Source: Prinia subflava (Eukaryota > Chordata > Aves > Passeriformes > Cisticolidae). From it: a stretch of DNA of 64,000 bases. The translations under genes were made by a program, and so were the position numbers. Location: assembly GCF_021018805.1 (NCBI RefSeq), contig NC_086283.1, positions 59,855,803-59,919,802 of the forward strand, given 5' to 3'. The notes under the pieces are model-generated. The model made no database searches and had not been told where the DNA came from. It was given only the letters and a program-made list of their open reading frames with translations. Positions 1 to 10,700 of this stretch are shown here, piece after piece. Numbering within the stretch: position 1 is the first letter of the stretch; each line of letters begins with the position of its first letter.

Positions 1-695
1 TAATTTCTAAATTTAGCTACATTTACTTCCAATACATTTTTTATAATGCAGTGATTAGGCAAATATGTTTTCCTTTATTCCTGTTCTGGTTTGTACTCTT
101 ATCAAAAATCTTTGTATAGAGTAATTTTCAATATTTCCTTCTGTGCTCTGTTAATTGCATAGCGCTATGTTCTTTTATGCAGAGTTCTCACAGCAATTTG
201 AAACATTCTTTTGAAATTAAAAGAAGACAATTGTAAACCCACAGAACTGACAGAGCAGCTAGTGAGATAAGATCTTCAGGTGCCTAGCTAAGAGGATTTT
301 CAGTTATGCACATGTGGACTGTTTTTCCTTAATGCCTTCTGCAAGAGATGGCTCAACGGTGTTCCAGGATAAAGTTTGCTGACTTGAGATAGCTGTTAGT
401 TCCCTGCTTTTTGCATTGCAAAACTGGCTGTAGATTTTTTACCAGCTACAAAATTATGTCAGTTTTAATTACCTTCCTCTTGATGAGAGAGGAAAGCAAT
501 ATGTGCTACAAAAGCAATCCCTCACCAATTTACTGCACAACCAAGCAAGGCTTGAATAGACCTCCCAGCACATGTGAAATCCCTTTCTGCCTCTGCCAAT
601 GCATTACAATTCAGTTCATTTCTGGTGGTGGAAAGTGTTGGTAGGGTGTTTTTCATGGCATAGACAATACTCACATGTGTTGAGTGGGCTTCCTG
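1..695. other. AT-rich non-coding DNA
   Basis: No gene, RNA or repeat family is recognised here. Short frames on both strands are brief and give low-complexity translations typical of random AT-rich sequence. The stretch ends at the 3' tail of the minus-strand CR1 copy. Confidence 0.6.
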
Positions 696-940
696 ATCAC
701 AGAATCACAGAATCACTAGGTTGGAAGAGACCTTCAAGACCATCGAGTCCAACCCTGACACCTCAACTGAACCATGGCACTGAGTGCCTCATTCAATCTG
801 TTTTTAAACACATCCAGGGATGGTGACTCTACCACCTCCCTGGGCAGACAATTCCAGTACTTTATCACCATTTCTGTAAAAAACTTTTTCATAATATCCA
901 GCCTGTAATTCTCTTGGCTCAGCTTAAGACTGAAGATCAT
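696..940 (-). mobile_element. CR1 LINE 3' end, 5'-truncated
   Basis: Read on the minus strand this is the 3' end of a chicken-repeat-1 (CR1) non-LTR retrotransposon. Its 3' terminus (696-715) carries two copies of the ATTCTGTG octamer that CR1 uses in place of a poly(A) tail. The frame from about 943 to 734 encodes the C-terminus of the ORF2 endonuclease/reverse-transcriptase polyprotein, with the recognisable stretches RLDIMKKFF, YWNCLPREVVESPSLDVFKN and ALSAMV. Only the last roughly 60 codons and the 3' UTR remain, so the copy is dead on arrival, as is usual for CR1. After ALSAMV the frame continues through a CAG where many CR1 copies have TAG, and stops within the UTR. The 3' UTR with its TTCCAACCTAGTGATTCTGT end resembles J- or E-type CR1 of songbirds, but the subfamily is inferred from memory. 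No target-site duplication is visible, which is normal for CR1. Confidence 0.93.
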
Positions 941-945
941 CATCT

Positions 946-1273
946 GATTTTTTTACTCATTTTTCTGGTATTTCTGTTGACCAGGAGTACTTTTTTTCCC
1001 CCTGGATTTGACCATGAGTGCTTTTTTTCTTTTTTCCCCTGGATTTTTTTCAGAAGCTCATGACAGCACAGCTTTCTTACCTTTCAAATAATTTTAAGAT
1101 AGATCCTAAATGAAATCTGAAACTAAAACAATGCTCTGTTCTGTTGATTCTTTCTCCCCATCTGGCCAAAACCTGAAAACCTTCAGACTTCTTAAACTGC
1201 AGATGAAATGGGAAAGAAAAAAAAGAGAAATTGAGAGAGGAGAAAAAAATTAGGAAGTCATTGTTTACTGTGA
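946..1273. other. Non-coding spacer between two CR1 copies
   Basis: This stretch separates the minus-strand and plus-strand CR1 fragments. It holds a pyrimidine-rich imperfect tandem duplication at 980-1047 and an A-rich, G-rich purine tract at about 1203-1250. No gene is seen. Confidence 0.6.
980..1047. repeat. Imperfect tandem duplication, pyrimidine-rich
   Basis: Two adjacent units share the order ACCA.GAGT.CTTTTTTT, a C-run, then CTGGATTT. The first is 980-1010 and the second 1011-1047. They differ in the length of the T and C runs, which suggests replication slippage. No function is implied. Confidence 0.7.
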
Positions 1274-1470
1274 AGTGGTGAGACACCTGAATGGGTTGCC
1301 CAGGTTGGTCCCTGAATGGCCCAGATCTGGCACTATTCAAGGCCAGGTTGGAAAAGGCCTTGAGCAGCCTGGTCTAGTGGGAAGTGTGACTGCCCATGGC
1401 AGGAGAATTTGGGTCTAGAGGATCTTTAAGCTCCATTCCAACTCCTTTACATCCTATGAATCTATGAATA
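1274..1470 (+). mobile_element. CR1 LINE 3' end, 5'-truncated
   Basis: This plus-strand fragment matches the CR1 3' region: GGGTTGCCCAGG near 1292, then CAAGGCCAGGTTGGA and GAGCAGCCTGGTCTAGTGGG near 1339-1382, TGCCCATGGCAGGAG near 1391, and a final A/T-rich tail with tandem TATGAATC-type octamers ending near 1470. In many CR1 copies the corresponding text reads TGCCCATGGCAGGGGGGTTGGA, so this copy is diverged. Only about 200 bp remains, covering the last ORF2 codons and the 3' UTR. It is a different and apparently older CR1 type than the minus-strand copy 330 bp upstream, since its tail repeats TATGAATC rather than ATTCTGTG. Confidence 0.9.
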
Positions 1471-2996
1471 TATTAAAAGGATAACTGAATTCTTATGCTG
1501 AAAACCCTAATACAACTTCAAGAAACGTCAGTAAACTAAAGGGCATGTATGTCCACCCAATGTTTAAAGATGGAATTGTCCAGACCACATTATTTTTAGA
1601 AGCACCTACAAATCCACTGAGAGAAGCTTTTATTTTGGTCTATATTATGGGGCTTGAAATACTGCACATAGTTCCAGCTGCCTTTTTCTGTTGAAAGTTA
1701 AAGCTCTAAAACCTAAATTCCAGTCTCTGGGTTTGCTGAACATATATTAGTGCCACCGTTTCACATCCATGTAGCAGTTTTTACTCAAGGCACAACCACT
1801 GAAGCAAACAGTTCTTTGTAGTGTCTCGCACTACGTGTCTTGCGAAGGTAAGAATCAGGGCTCAGTGAGCTGGCTGAAGTACTGTAATGAGTCAGGGTGT
1901 GACTGATCAGGGAACTACAGAAAGACCATAGAGTCCTCACTAGCCAGGAACAAAGAGCAGCCTGTGAGATGGAGACTGCTCAGCTCCAATAGTGACATTC
2001 CCTGTATGTCAACCTCCTTTAAAGTTTTAAAATTTCCCTGGTTAAGTTTGGAAACTTCTGTGTGGTGAATACAATGAAGGGGATGGCATTGTAAATTACA
2101 GTTCTTCACCTGGGTTCTCTGCATGCCACCTCCTGTGTGTGCATCGAGATTTGAGATAGTAAAGGGGACGCCACTGCTTCTTAGGCAAAACAGGGAATTT
2201 TACACCATTCTGGCTCTTCCTGTCAACTTTGCTATGTGAGAGGAGAGGTAAGGACCTCCCTCAGAATTTGTGTATTCTAGTTATTGAGCCATGAGGAAGG
2301 CAAACATAGAGGAAGTAGAAAAATTTCTTCAGCTGCTTTTCTGGCAATGTGTAACTAGTTCTTTTACCAAAATATTGTATGAAATGAGCTTTTACTCTGA
2401 CTTTTTAATGTCTTTGTTGAAAGAGAGAAAGCAGTCCAGAATAGTATAGAAGCCTTTTAAGTAGTTCAGGAGTGCCATGACACTACCATCTCTCCCAGTT
2501 TTATCCTATATGGTTAGGACTGATTTCCCCTTCAAATTTGATAGAAAATACAGTATTAAATTACATATTATATTAAAAATATATTATGATTAAATTATAT
2601 TTTCCTAAAAATTATCTCTTTGTCTGGAACAATTGGTTGGTTTTATCAGAGAATCAAAAATTCTTATTGGTTTGGAGTTTTACTTCTGTTTTTCAAGAGC
2701 ATCTGTCTTCTTTTGATCTGAAAATTCTACCACTTTTCTAGTCAGCTGTGCTACTATATTAAAGGATTTTGATAGCAGTAGTATCTGGAAAATAAAAATT
2801 ACTAAGAACTTCTTTCATAATGAAGGCAGTGTTTCTTTAATCTTGTGTGAGCTCTTTTAAGTTAGCCTCTTGATTTGGAGAGGGAAAAGAACAAAGGCTT
2901 AAGATTTTTAAGAGCCTTGGATTAGGAAAAAGATGTAGGAATCTAATTTTAGATTTCCTGTTTTATGGCAATAATTTTTGTCTTGTATCTCCAGGG
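1471..2996. other. AT-rich non-coding DNA
   Basis: No gene or repeat family is recognised. A strongly AT-rich patch with TATATTA runs lies at about 2550-2600. A 5'-splice-site-like AAGGTAAGA occurs at about 1845 but has no convincing exon in front of it. Confidence 0.55.
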
Positions 2997-3020
2997 TTTG
3001 TTTGTTTGTTTGTTTGTTTA
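2997..3020 (+). repeat. (TTTG)n microsatellite
   Basis: About six uninterrupted TTTG units are followed by TTTATTG. It is a short simple repeat. Confidence 0.9.
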
Positions 3021-4754
3021 TTGAGAAGAATAGTAAGTGATAAAAAATGCAGTATATACAGAATATTAATAAAATGCAGAATCTGAAGTCTACATGAGAA
3101 ACCCTGAGTTCTGTGGCAATGCTAGACCAATTTGAGGCTGTAATAGCTGTTTTTGAGTGATCTGAGTGAAACAGCATGAGCTATCCTGTCTGCCAGCTTA
3201 CCTTGCTCCAACACTTCTCACTTCTCCACTACGTTCACACAGACCACAGAGGCTGCAAACAGGCCAAAAAAAAAAGTAAATTCCAGAGAAAGTGTGTGCT
3301 TGCACACTCACAGCTTTCATCAGGAAAAATAGAAGACACATGCAGAGACCATGAAAGTGCTGCTTAATTCTGCACAGGCTGTTTTGGTAGAGTGTTTGTT
3401 TAGCTGTGGCTTTTGATACTCTTTTGTCTTTAATTTCTAGATAAAAGAGACATTGTGAAATTAATTAATTCACCTGTAAGACAAAGGCGTGAATAGCAGA
3501 CCTCAGCTACCTCTCGATGACCAGTTGGCTAAATCTATCAGTGACAATATTAAAACAATACATGCAATATAAAACATGAGAATGTGAACTGCACTCCTGC
3601 CAGCCTGCAGACTGGCAGGAGGTCTCTTACAGGTTGCTTTTCAATAATACCAAAGGGCCTCTGGCCTGATGAACAGCTTCACATAGAACTTACAAATACA
3701 GAGCACTTGTCGCTGCTCTTCTCCCCCTCTTTGCATGTGTGTAAGGCAGTTCTCTTGTCAGTAGCTAAGCACCACTTGGTCTGACTACCAAACTTGGCAT
3801 GACAGAAAAAGTGCAGTTAAACTTTTCCTTTTTTACTGGATACCTGAAATAGAGAAAGTTTCTAGTTCTTTAAAATATAACAAGACCTAGAAAGCCAGAT
3901 GGGTAAAAGAACAGAAGTTGCTCAAAATGAAAGTATTTCCTTCATGTAGAAAACAAAATCCTCAAAGAAAAGTCTCCAAACTTAATTAGCAACCTGTTGA
4001 ATTCTAGCATTCTGCTTCTCCTAAGTGTTGCAGCATTTAGCATTCTTTGGTTTACTCGGCTTTACATTAAAAGTTGAACAACTTCAGTGAGATGAAAAGC
4101 AGTAGTTTTGACTTCACAACTACTAGCTGATTCTTCATTATGAGTTTAAACCTCTCATAAATATGTCCTTTATTGTACTCCTACAGAAGCATTATCAGAT
4201 AATGCAGACATGTCAAATGTAGTAACAGTGTGTTTGAGGTTGACCACTGCATAGGAAATTCTCCCACAAGCAAGACTAGACTATATATTTGCTTCCTTAT
4301 ACACTTCAGTGATGAGGAACTTGTGGGTTACTCTTTCCGCAAGCATAGTTAATATGAAGCACACTCCGTCTCTGTGCTCTCTCCTTTTTTTCAGACCATA
4401 GTTTGACAAATTCTTGGTAATTTGCTTACAGGATAGACATATATATATTACAGCACATTTTATCATGAAAGAAAGATATATGGAAGATAGCATAAAAGAA
4501 AGATATGTACATGCATATGTTTATAAATATCTGTTCATATGGGCTTGACATGAACAGTTATCAAAGTGAAGTATTGGGCTGATAATCAAACAGATCCATC
4601 CACATAAGTTTTCATTATCCATGTCTCTGTAGAATTCTGGTATTAGCTTTCTGCTTTTTGAAAAATTAAGTTTCTGTAAGCTCCAGTACCCAGAATATGA
4701 ATGTAGAAATCAGAAGGAATAGGATTTCTCATCCAGCTGTATTAGCCTTAGTAC
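3021..4754. other. Non-coding DNA
   Basis: No gene is recognised. It contains a GC-rich perfect hairpin at 3594-3621 and a dispersed repeat of AAAGAAAGATAT spaced about 29 bp apart near 4468 and 4496. Confidence 0.55.
3594..3621. repeat. Perfect 10-bp GC-rich inverted repeat
   Basis: The arms CTCCTGCCAG (3594-3603) and CTGGCAGGAG (3612-3621) are exact reverse complements around an 8-nt loop. The stem is GC-rich for this neighbourhood but too short to be a microRNA precursor. Confidence 0.8.
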
Positions 4755-4860
4755 TTTTCACCTACGAAGTGCTAGATAAATGACATTAAGTAGGTAGGTA
4801 TTATGGCCTCATTTTGGGGATGTGAAAGCTTGGGATCAAACAACACAGGTAATAAAAGGG
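4755..4860 (+). mobile_element. Possible MIR-like ancient SINE core
   Basis: The order CTACGAAGTGCTAGAT, then AAGTAGGTAGGTATTATGG, CCTCATTTT and GGATGTGAAAGCTTGGGA resembles the conserved core of MIR elements (CTACTATGTGCCAGGC, GAGGTAGGTACTATTAT, CCCCATTTTACAGATGAGG). Such ancient amniote SINEs occur in bird genomes as very old, short fragments. The match is by eye and interrupted, so chance similarity is a real alternative. Confidence 0.35.
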
Positions 4861-7300
4861 CCTCTTTTGTTTTCTACAATAAAACAGAGATCCCAAGAGA
4901 GCAGCTGTCTTAAGGAACGGAAGTTTCGTGGTGGGGTGAGCCAGAGTGCCTTTCACAGCTGCTGTGAACTTGTATCTGTACTTGATGACCACTGAAGATG
5001 AGCAAGAGGATGAAGAGTAACAACTGAGTAACACTAATAGGTCAATGATTTTTGGTATTGTATGGCACCGGAACTGAATGTTGGTAACTGTGTCCCTTAC
5101 TTGGAACGACATAGTTGTGTGGGTTTCAGACACACAGAGGCAGTTTTAGAAGAACCCTATTAGTGTTAGGAAAACTGTAATACAAGAATTCGCTGATTTG
5201 AGAAAAGAAGAATGCTAGACTTTAAGCCAAGTTGCTTGGTTTAACTGCTTGGATTTTGTCAGCCTGTCAGCACCACTGATTTGGAAATTCCTGTTCATGT
5301 TTACTCAGGAAAAGGCTTCCTAGGAGGATCTAATGCAAGATTCACCTGTTTCTTCAACCAAATCAGTTACAGAGCAAATTTACATTCTTCACTTATGTTG
5401 GGTTTTGCCTGCTTGTTGAAGTCTGAGTACAGTATCCATGCTTTATTGGTCTCCTTTTCCCTCCAAACCTGCACAGCGAGTGTCTGACAGGCTAAAAACT
5501 GTTCATACTTCTTTGGATGTCATGGCTGTCTCTCCTTGGGGGCTTTATACAGATGGTGTTACAGGAGACAGTGAAGTCATAAACAAATTAAGAGATCCAG
5601 GCTTTACAGTACAGCTGCCACTGATCTGGTGGTATGATGGGTCTTGTCTTACATAGGATCCACGTGTTATAGAGAGAAAGGAGCAGAAAGGTAGCACAGC
5701 TGTTGGAACTGGGAAATGGTTGCCCATGGGTGAAAGGGTGCTCCCTTCTGGGGATCCCCAGGGTTTGTACAGCTGTCAGTGTTGGTGCCTTCCCTCAGCT
5801 CTGTGCTCAAAGTAGCAATGAGAGGCGATATCCATGAAGAGTAACACACAGGGTTGCATTAGCCTCTGTGCTTTGTGAGTTGTACAGAAGCAGGTGAGAT
5901 ACTATGGAAGAAAAATTTTGTTGCCTTTCTGTTGTGTTAGGACAGGGTGTGTGCTTCTAGGGATGGTCTTTTTCAGTCTGGGATTCTCTTCTCTTGTTAC
6001 CTCTGGTAAATTCAGAGTGGTAACTTTTTCATCCCTAAACTTTCCATGGAGTGCTTGTATAGTTCTACCTAATTGTTTTTAAGCTTTCATCTGTTTCCTT
6101 GAACTCTTGCTTTAAGACATCAATGTAATTCTGATTATATAATATTTTGATAAGTATTTGTCTAGTCAGGTACTAACCATTCTAGTGAAGCTAAGGTCTT
6201 TATTGTTGTGTGGGAAGGTTGTGCAAACTGAAAGCATCCCATGAGAGTGTATTCAGAAATTGTATTTACTCTCTATGGCTAAAATAAATTCATACAGGGA
6301 CAGATATTTGAAGACCAGTTGGTACAATAGCAAAAATCCTCATTTTGGAATGTGCTGGATTTATCTGTCTTGTTTATTATACACTTCCACACTCAATTTA
6401 TAAGGGTGCTTTTGAAAGTTTAGTCGAAATTATCTAAGTCTGATACAGGTCTTGCATCTGATGCAACATGTTGAGATATATGAAGTTTCTAATCAGAAAC
6501 TCTCCTCAGAGCCTTTGAGGAGTAGCTAAAACACACTTTTTGGACAACAACACCCTGTAAGAGGAAAATAATTTAACAACAGTCAGAAAGTGGTTCTGAT
6601 ACACAATACCTCTAGGTGTAGGGAAGAGGGATTTTACTGTATGCTCGTCATGATGTGAAGCCAATGCACAAGTTGAATTTAACTGAATGTGGGTTAGGCT
6701 TTCTGGAAGTAATTAGTGACTAATTATAAGTCATCATTTTAGTAAATGGTAAGTTGCCCTTTTTTGCTACAAGATTTTTTTTATTGCTGTTGATAAATGA
6801 TTAGGGAATGATAATTTCCAAATGACTGAGGCATCTTTTCTTGGCCCTGAATAAAGAAAACACAGAAGCTCTGTGATATCCCAGGCCTATATGTCCATAA
6901 TGAGCTGTTCAGCATCTAGACATATGTTCTTAGGCAAAATCTGTCAGGCAGAAATGAAAGGAAGAAAACTTTCTATGTGATTGGGGATTTTCCTGGATTT
7001 GTTTTTTTTGGTTTTGTTTTCCAAAAAGAACTAATAGTTTTTATATTTTGAAACAACTTATCTTGTGTATTGTGAACATTGCATAAAGAAATAAGAAAAG
7101 GATAAAGAACTTGTTTGATTGAGAAAATTATATTCACTTCTAACTATTTACAGGCTTGTCAATAAGAATTAAAAAAAGAAAAACAGAGTGAATGCTTCGC
7201 ACTATGACATCTGAGCAGTTCCTTTTTTGTCAGTGGCAAAATGTGCTGTGCATGAATGAACAGGATTAGTCTCAAGGGCATCTCCATATGTCTTTAAATT
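4861..7300. other. Non-coding DNA
   Basis: No gene is recognised. Overlapping short frames on both strands near 4800-5130 and 5440-5850 give unfamiliar translations. Two small adjacent hairpins occur at 6484-6501 and 6503-6523. Confidence 0.55.
6484..6523. repeat. Two adjacent 7-bp hairpins
   Basis: AGTTTCT (6484-6490) pairs with AGAAACT (6495-6501) across a 4-nt loop. One base later CTCCTCA (6503-6509) pairs with TGAGGAG (6517-6523) across 7 nt. Each alone is expected by chance; the side-by-side arrangement is what is notable. Confidence 0.6.
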
Positions 7301-7365
7301 ATATATAACATGTATAAGTACATATTACATAATATGTATGAAGTATGCATATATATACACACATC
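7301..7365. repeat. TA-rich low-complexity tract with a palindrome
   Basis: A run of TATATA, ACATGTATA and ATATATATAC words. It contains the near-palindrome ACATATTA-CA-TAATATGT at 7320-7337. Confidence 0.75.
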
Positions 7366-7640
7366 ATTTTTGTTCTTGATATAGCAGCACTGCAAAGGAT
7401 CACAGAGGCAAAGCACACAAAAAACTCCATGGAATAAAATGCTGACTTTTAAAAATATGGTAGAATTATTTTCTTCAGGCAGGAGTGTTGTGCCAGATCA
7501 CTTTACCTCATTTGCACTGCTTTAGGATTATTCCTTTACTTTTTCTACAGGGTGTTGGTATTGTTTGAGATCTCAGACTATCTCATCTCATTCAGAATAC
7601 TTTTGACCTGAAGTATTATTGTTGTAGTCAACAGGTATTA

Positions 7641-7733
7641 AAAACAAAAACCCCCAAACCAAATCAAACAAACAAATGAACAAACAAAAACAAACTACAA
7701 AAACCAACTCCTAACAACAACAACAATAAAATC
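7641..7733 (+). repeat. A/C-rich low-complexity tract
   Basis: About 90 bp composed largely of A and C, with AAACAAAC, AACAACAACAAC and CCCCCAAACC words. Similar strand-skewed tracts recur at 37040, 46146 and 56923, and as G/T-rich tracts at 25776, 27311 and 41141. Confidence 0.85.
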
Positions 7734-10700
7734 ACAGCAGTTAGAATTGCATTTTTTAGGCAGAATTTCCCTTTTCTTTAACCCCTTTAAAGTTTTCTTC
7801 TTATAGCTAGGAATTTTTATGTAATTGTTTACTACCTCATCTCTAGTATTTTTAATAAAAATTCATGTATATTTAATGAAAACATGTGAGTGATACTGAC
7901 TGAAATGATGTTGCAGATCTCATAGACAGGGTTTTAATTTGGATGTTTGAAACAGGGGGTTTAAAATTTTTATTATTGTTTCTAAGGAGTTTGTCATATT
8001 TGTTCATGATTCCTGGTCATAAATGACCTGATCTCAGGTGTCCCTCCTTTGAGGAATGTGTCCTAACAGACATCTCCAGCCATTAGAGTTTTCTGTTTGT
8101 GCAGAAACAGGAAAAACCACATCTGGGAACAGCTTAAGGGCTGTGCAGCCAAACCTGAGATTTCTTGCAAAGGCTGAGGAAGCTAACTTAGCAGTTTGCT
8201 GTGCAGATGTGGCAGTCTGAGGTCTTCAATAGGGGCACAATAATAAAAGTATAATGCTTAAGAAAGCAAGAAATCAGAAAGCAAAATCATTTTTTGTTTA
8301 TTTTCACGGAACAGAAACCAGATTAATTCCCATTTCTTCCTTTCTCTTGTGGTTCTTTTCCTAAAATCTTTGGCATCTGGATCTGGTTGACCTTTACTAG
8401 TTCTGATACATTTTCTGTGCATTTACTCTGTCTTTTTGGAGAGTTAGGATTTTGCCAGATACAGTGGTATTTCTTACTCTACATCAGTAAAGTCAGACAT
8501 TTAAACTCTAAAATGGGACATGAAACTATAGATGTGAATGCAGAAAGGCCTAGAGTATCAGCCCAGAGGCCCTTCATAACTTTGCACTGTATGGGATAGA
8601 GCTGTATAGCACAGAACGGCTTTTGAAATATAGGGTGGCATGAATCCTATAGTATGGCTATAATAAATCACTAATGAGAGAAGTAGACATAAAAAGAATT
8701 CTTTCATATAAAATGCCTTTTTTTAAAATGCCTGTGTTATTTGGTATTCTGTATCAGCATTCTCAAGAACAGAAGTAGTGCTGCTGTGTCTATTCATGCT
8801 ATTCAAAGGTTCCTTTTATGGATAATATATCTCAAAATTTTATTGTCTTAACAGACATTCAATTTAATTGAACTACACACATAGATGTAGTGGATCACAT
8901 GTATAGAGCCTTTAAGAAAACATAAAAATAAGGTAATATAAATGACCAGAATAAGTGGTGAGGTTTTTTTATTTATTATAGAGGGTATGCTTTCACCATT
9001 ACATTTGAAGGAAGTTTTTTTATTTCAAATACATAACTTTTGGGGGAAAGGAGAACTGCATTTATAAGGTAATACATATGTTGAAACTGTTTCGATTATT
9101 CTGTAAAGTCTTAAAAGAAGCAGATGTTTGAAAAACTGTCAGTAGCGGTTTCAGTAATATTGAGTTAGGTCTCTGTTTTTAGAAGTCTAGAATAAAAGAC
9201 AGGGCCTGGAATTTAAGTGCACATGCGTGCAGAACACAACTGGAACCAGAATCCTTAAGAGAGCTGCCTAGCTTACAGTAAACTCAGTTGTCTTATGCAT
9301 CGGTATGCAACTTGGTTTGAGCTTGATTGAGCTTGTCACTTAGTTTGGTGAAAGCGGACTTTTTAGAAGGACTGGTTGACCTGTTTACACTGTGGTCACT
9401 CCTATGGACACACCTGAGTTAAAGCTATTGAAATGGATGCTGCTGGCAGAGTTGCAGCACTGAGTGCGGTGCAGGTCACTGCATGAATGTTTGCTCAGCT
9501 GGTGGAGTGGAGGGTTTGCAGTCTGCTGAGTTTTATGCTACCACGGATATGCAAATATTTTAAGGGATCTGGATGCACAAACACTGTCCAACTGTCCAAA
9601 ACTGTTCTTGGTGTCACTTGGAGGATGTGGAGATGCAGAAACTGCAGTAAAACAAGTTGCAAAGATCCTCCATGTGTCATTGAATGAGCAAGTTTCAGAA
9701 CTGGTCAGACATAGAGCTATCTCTGTAGCACCTTTTGACTATCACTCTGAGAGATGGATCCAGTGAGCTGGAGGTAACAGTGGTAAACAGAGTAAATGGC
9801 TTCTGAGGCCATCTGGAGCTAGAGCCTAATCTCAAGGAGCAGTTATACTATTGACATGACTGGCTATCTTGTTTTCTCTGACAAAATCATGTGTAATTTT
9901 ATGTCGAATAGTCTCAAACTAGCTGACTGCTCCTGAAAATGCTGCCCTTATAACTTTTTGAAGGCAGCTACTTCTTCCGTAGTGTTAACACCTGTCAAGC
10001 AGAAATGAACTTCTAATGCAAGCTGCCAGATTTAAGTTTTACGGTGAAACTTATTGAAAGTTCTACCACTTTCTCATGATCTTCAACGTGACTCTAAAAG
10101 ACAGAAAATAGTATTTTGCAATCTCTTTTGACAGGAATCTACTGGTCTCATAATGCCCACACCCATCATGGGAGAAAGTAAGTCAGTTTTTCATTATCAA
10201 TGTGGCTTCAGCAAGTGAGTGCCAAAACAAACATTTATAGACTTGTATCGCTAAATGGAGAGATTACATCTGTAGGATTGTAACCACTCCCAAGTTTGGT
10301 GGTGGAAATAATTACTAGTGTCCCACATGTGCAGATCCTACCCTTTAAAGGGTTTTCATTTGGGTTTTAAAGCATTTTAGGGGCCTGAGGAGAGCAGAAA
10401 CTCCTCTCATAGGAGAATTGTTCTGGCATCACTGACACTTAGGTAAAGGGTATCCTCTTTCTTAACCTGTAGTCTTAATGAAATCTGAGATTTCTCTCCA
10501 CTGATTGAGGTATTGCTTTATTCTGCAAAACTCTTTTGGGACATCTTGTTGTTATTATCCAATGTTATATTGGATTCTCAACTGCAGTATGAAAGAAATG
10601 CAAAAATACATTTACTGTGGAGTCTGTTTCAAAGGTACGTTTGATGAAGGTCTGGTGCATAAACATCAGCCAGCTTGCTTTCGGGACCTGTTTCAAACAG

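Noticed and set aside
9420..9850. GC-balanced block considered as a decayed retroelement
   Set aside because: No reverse-transcriptase motif, CR1 tail, poly(A) tail or terminal repeat could be seen.
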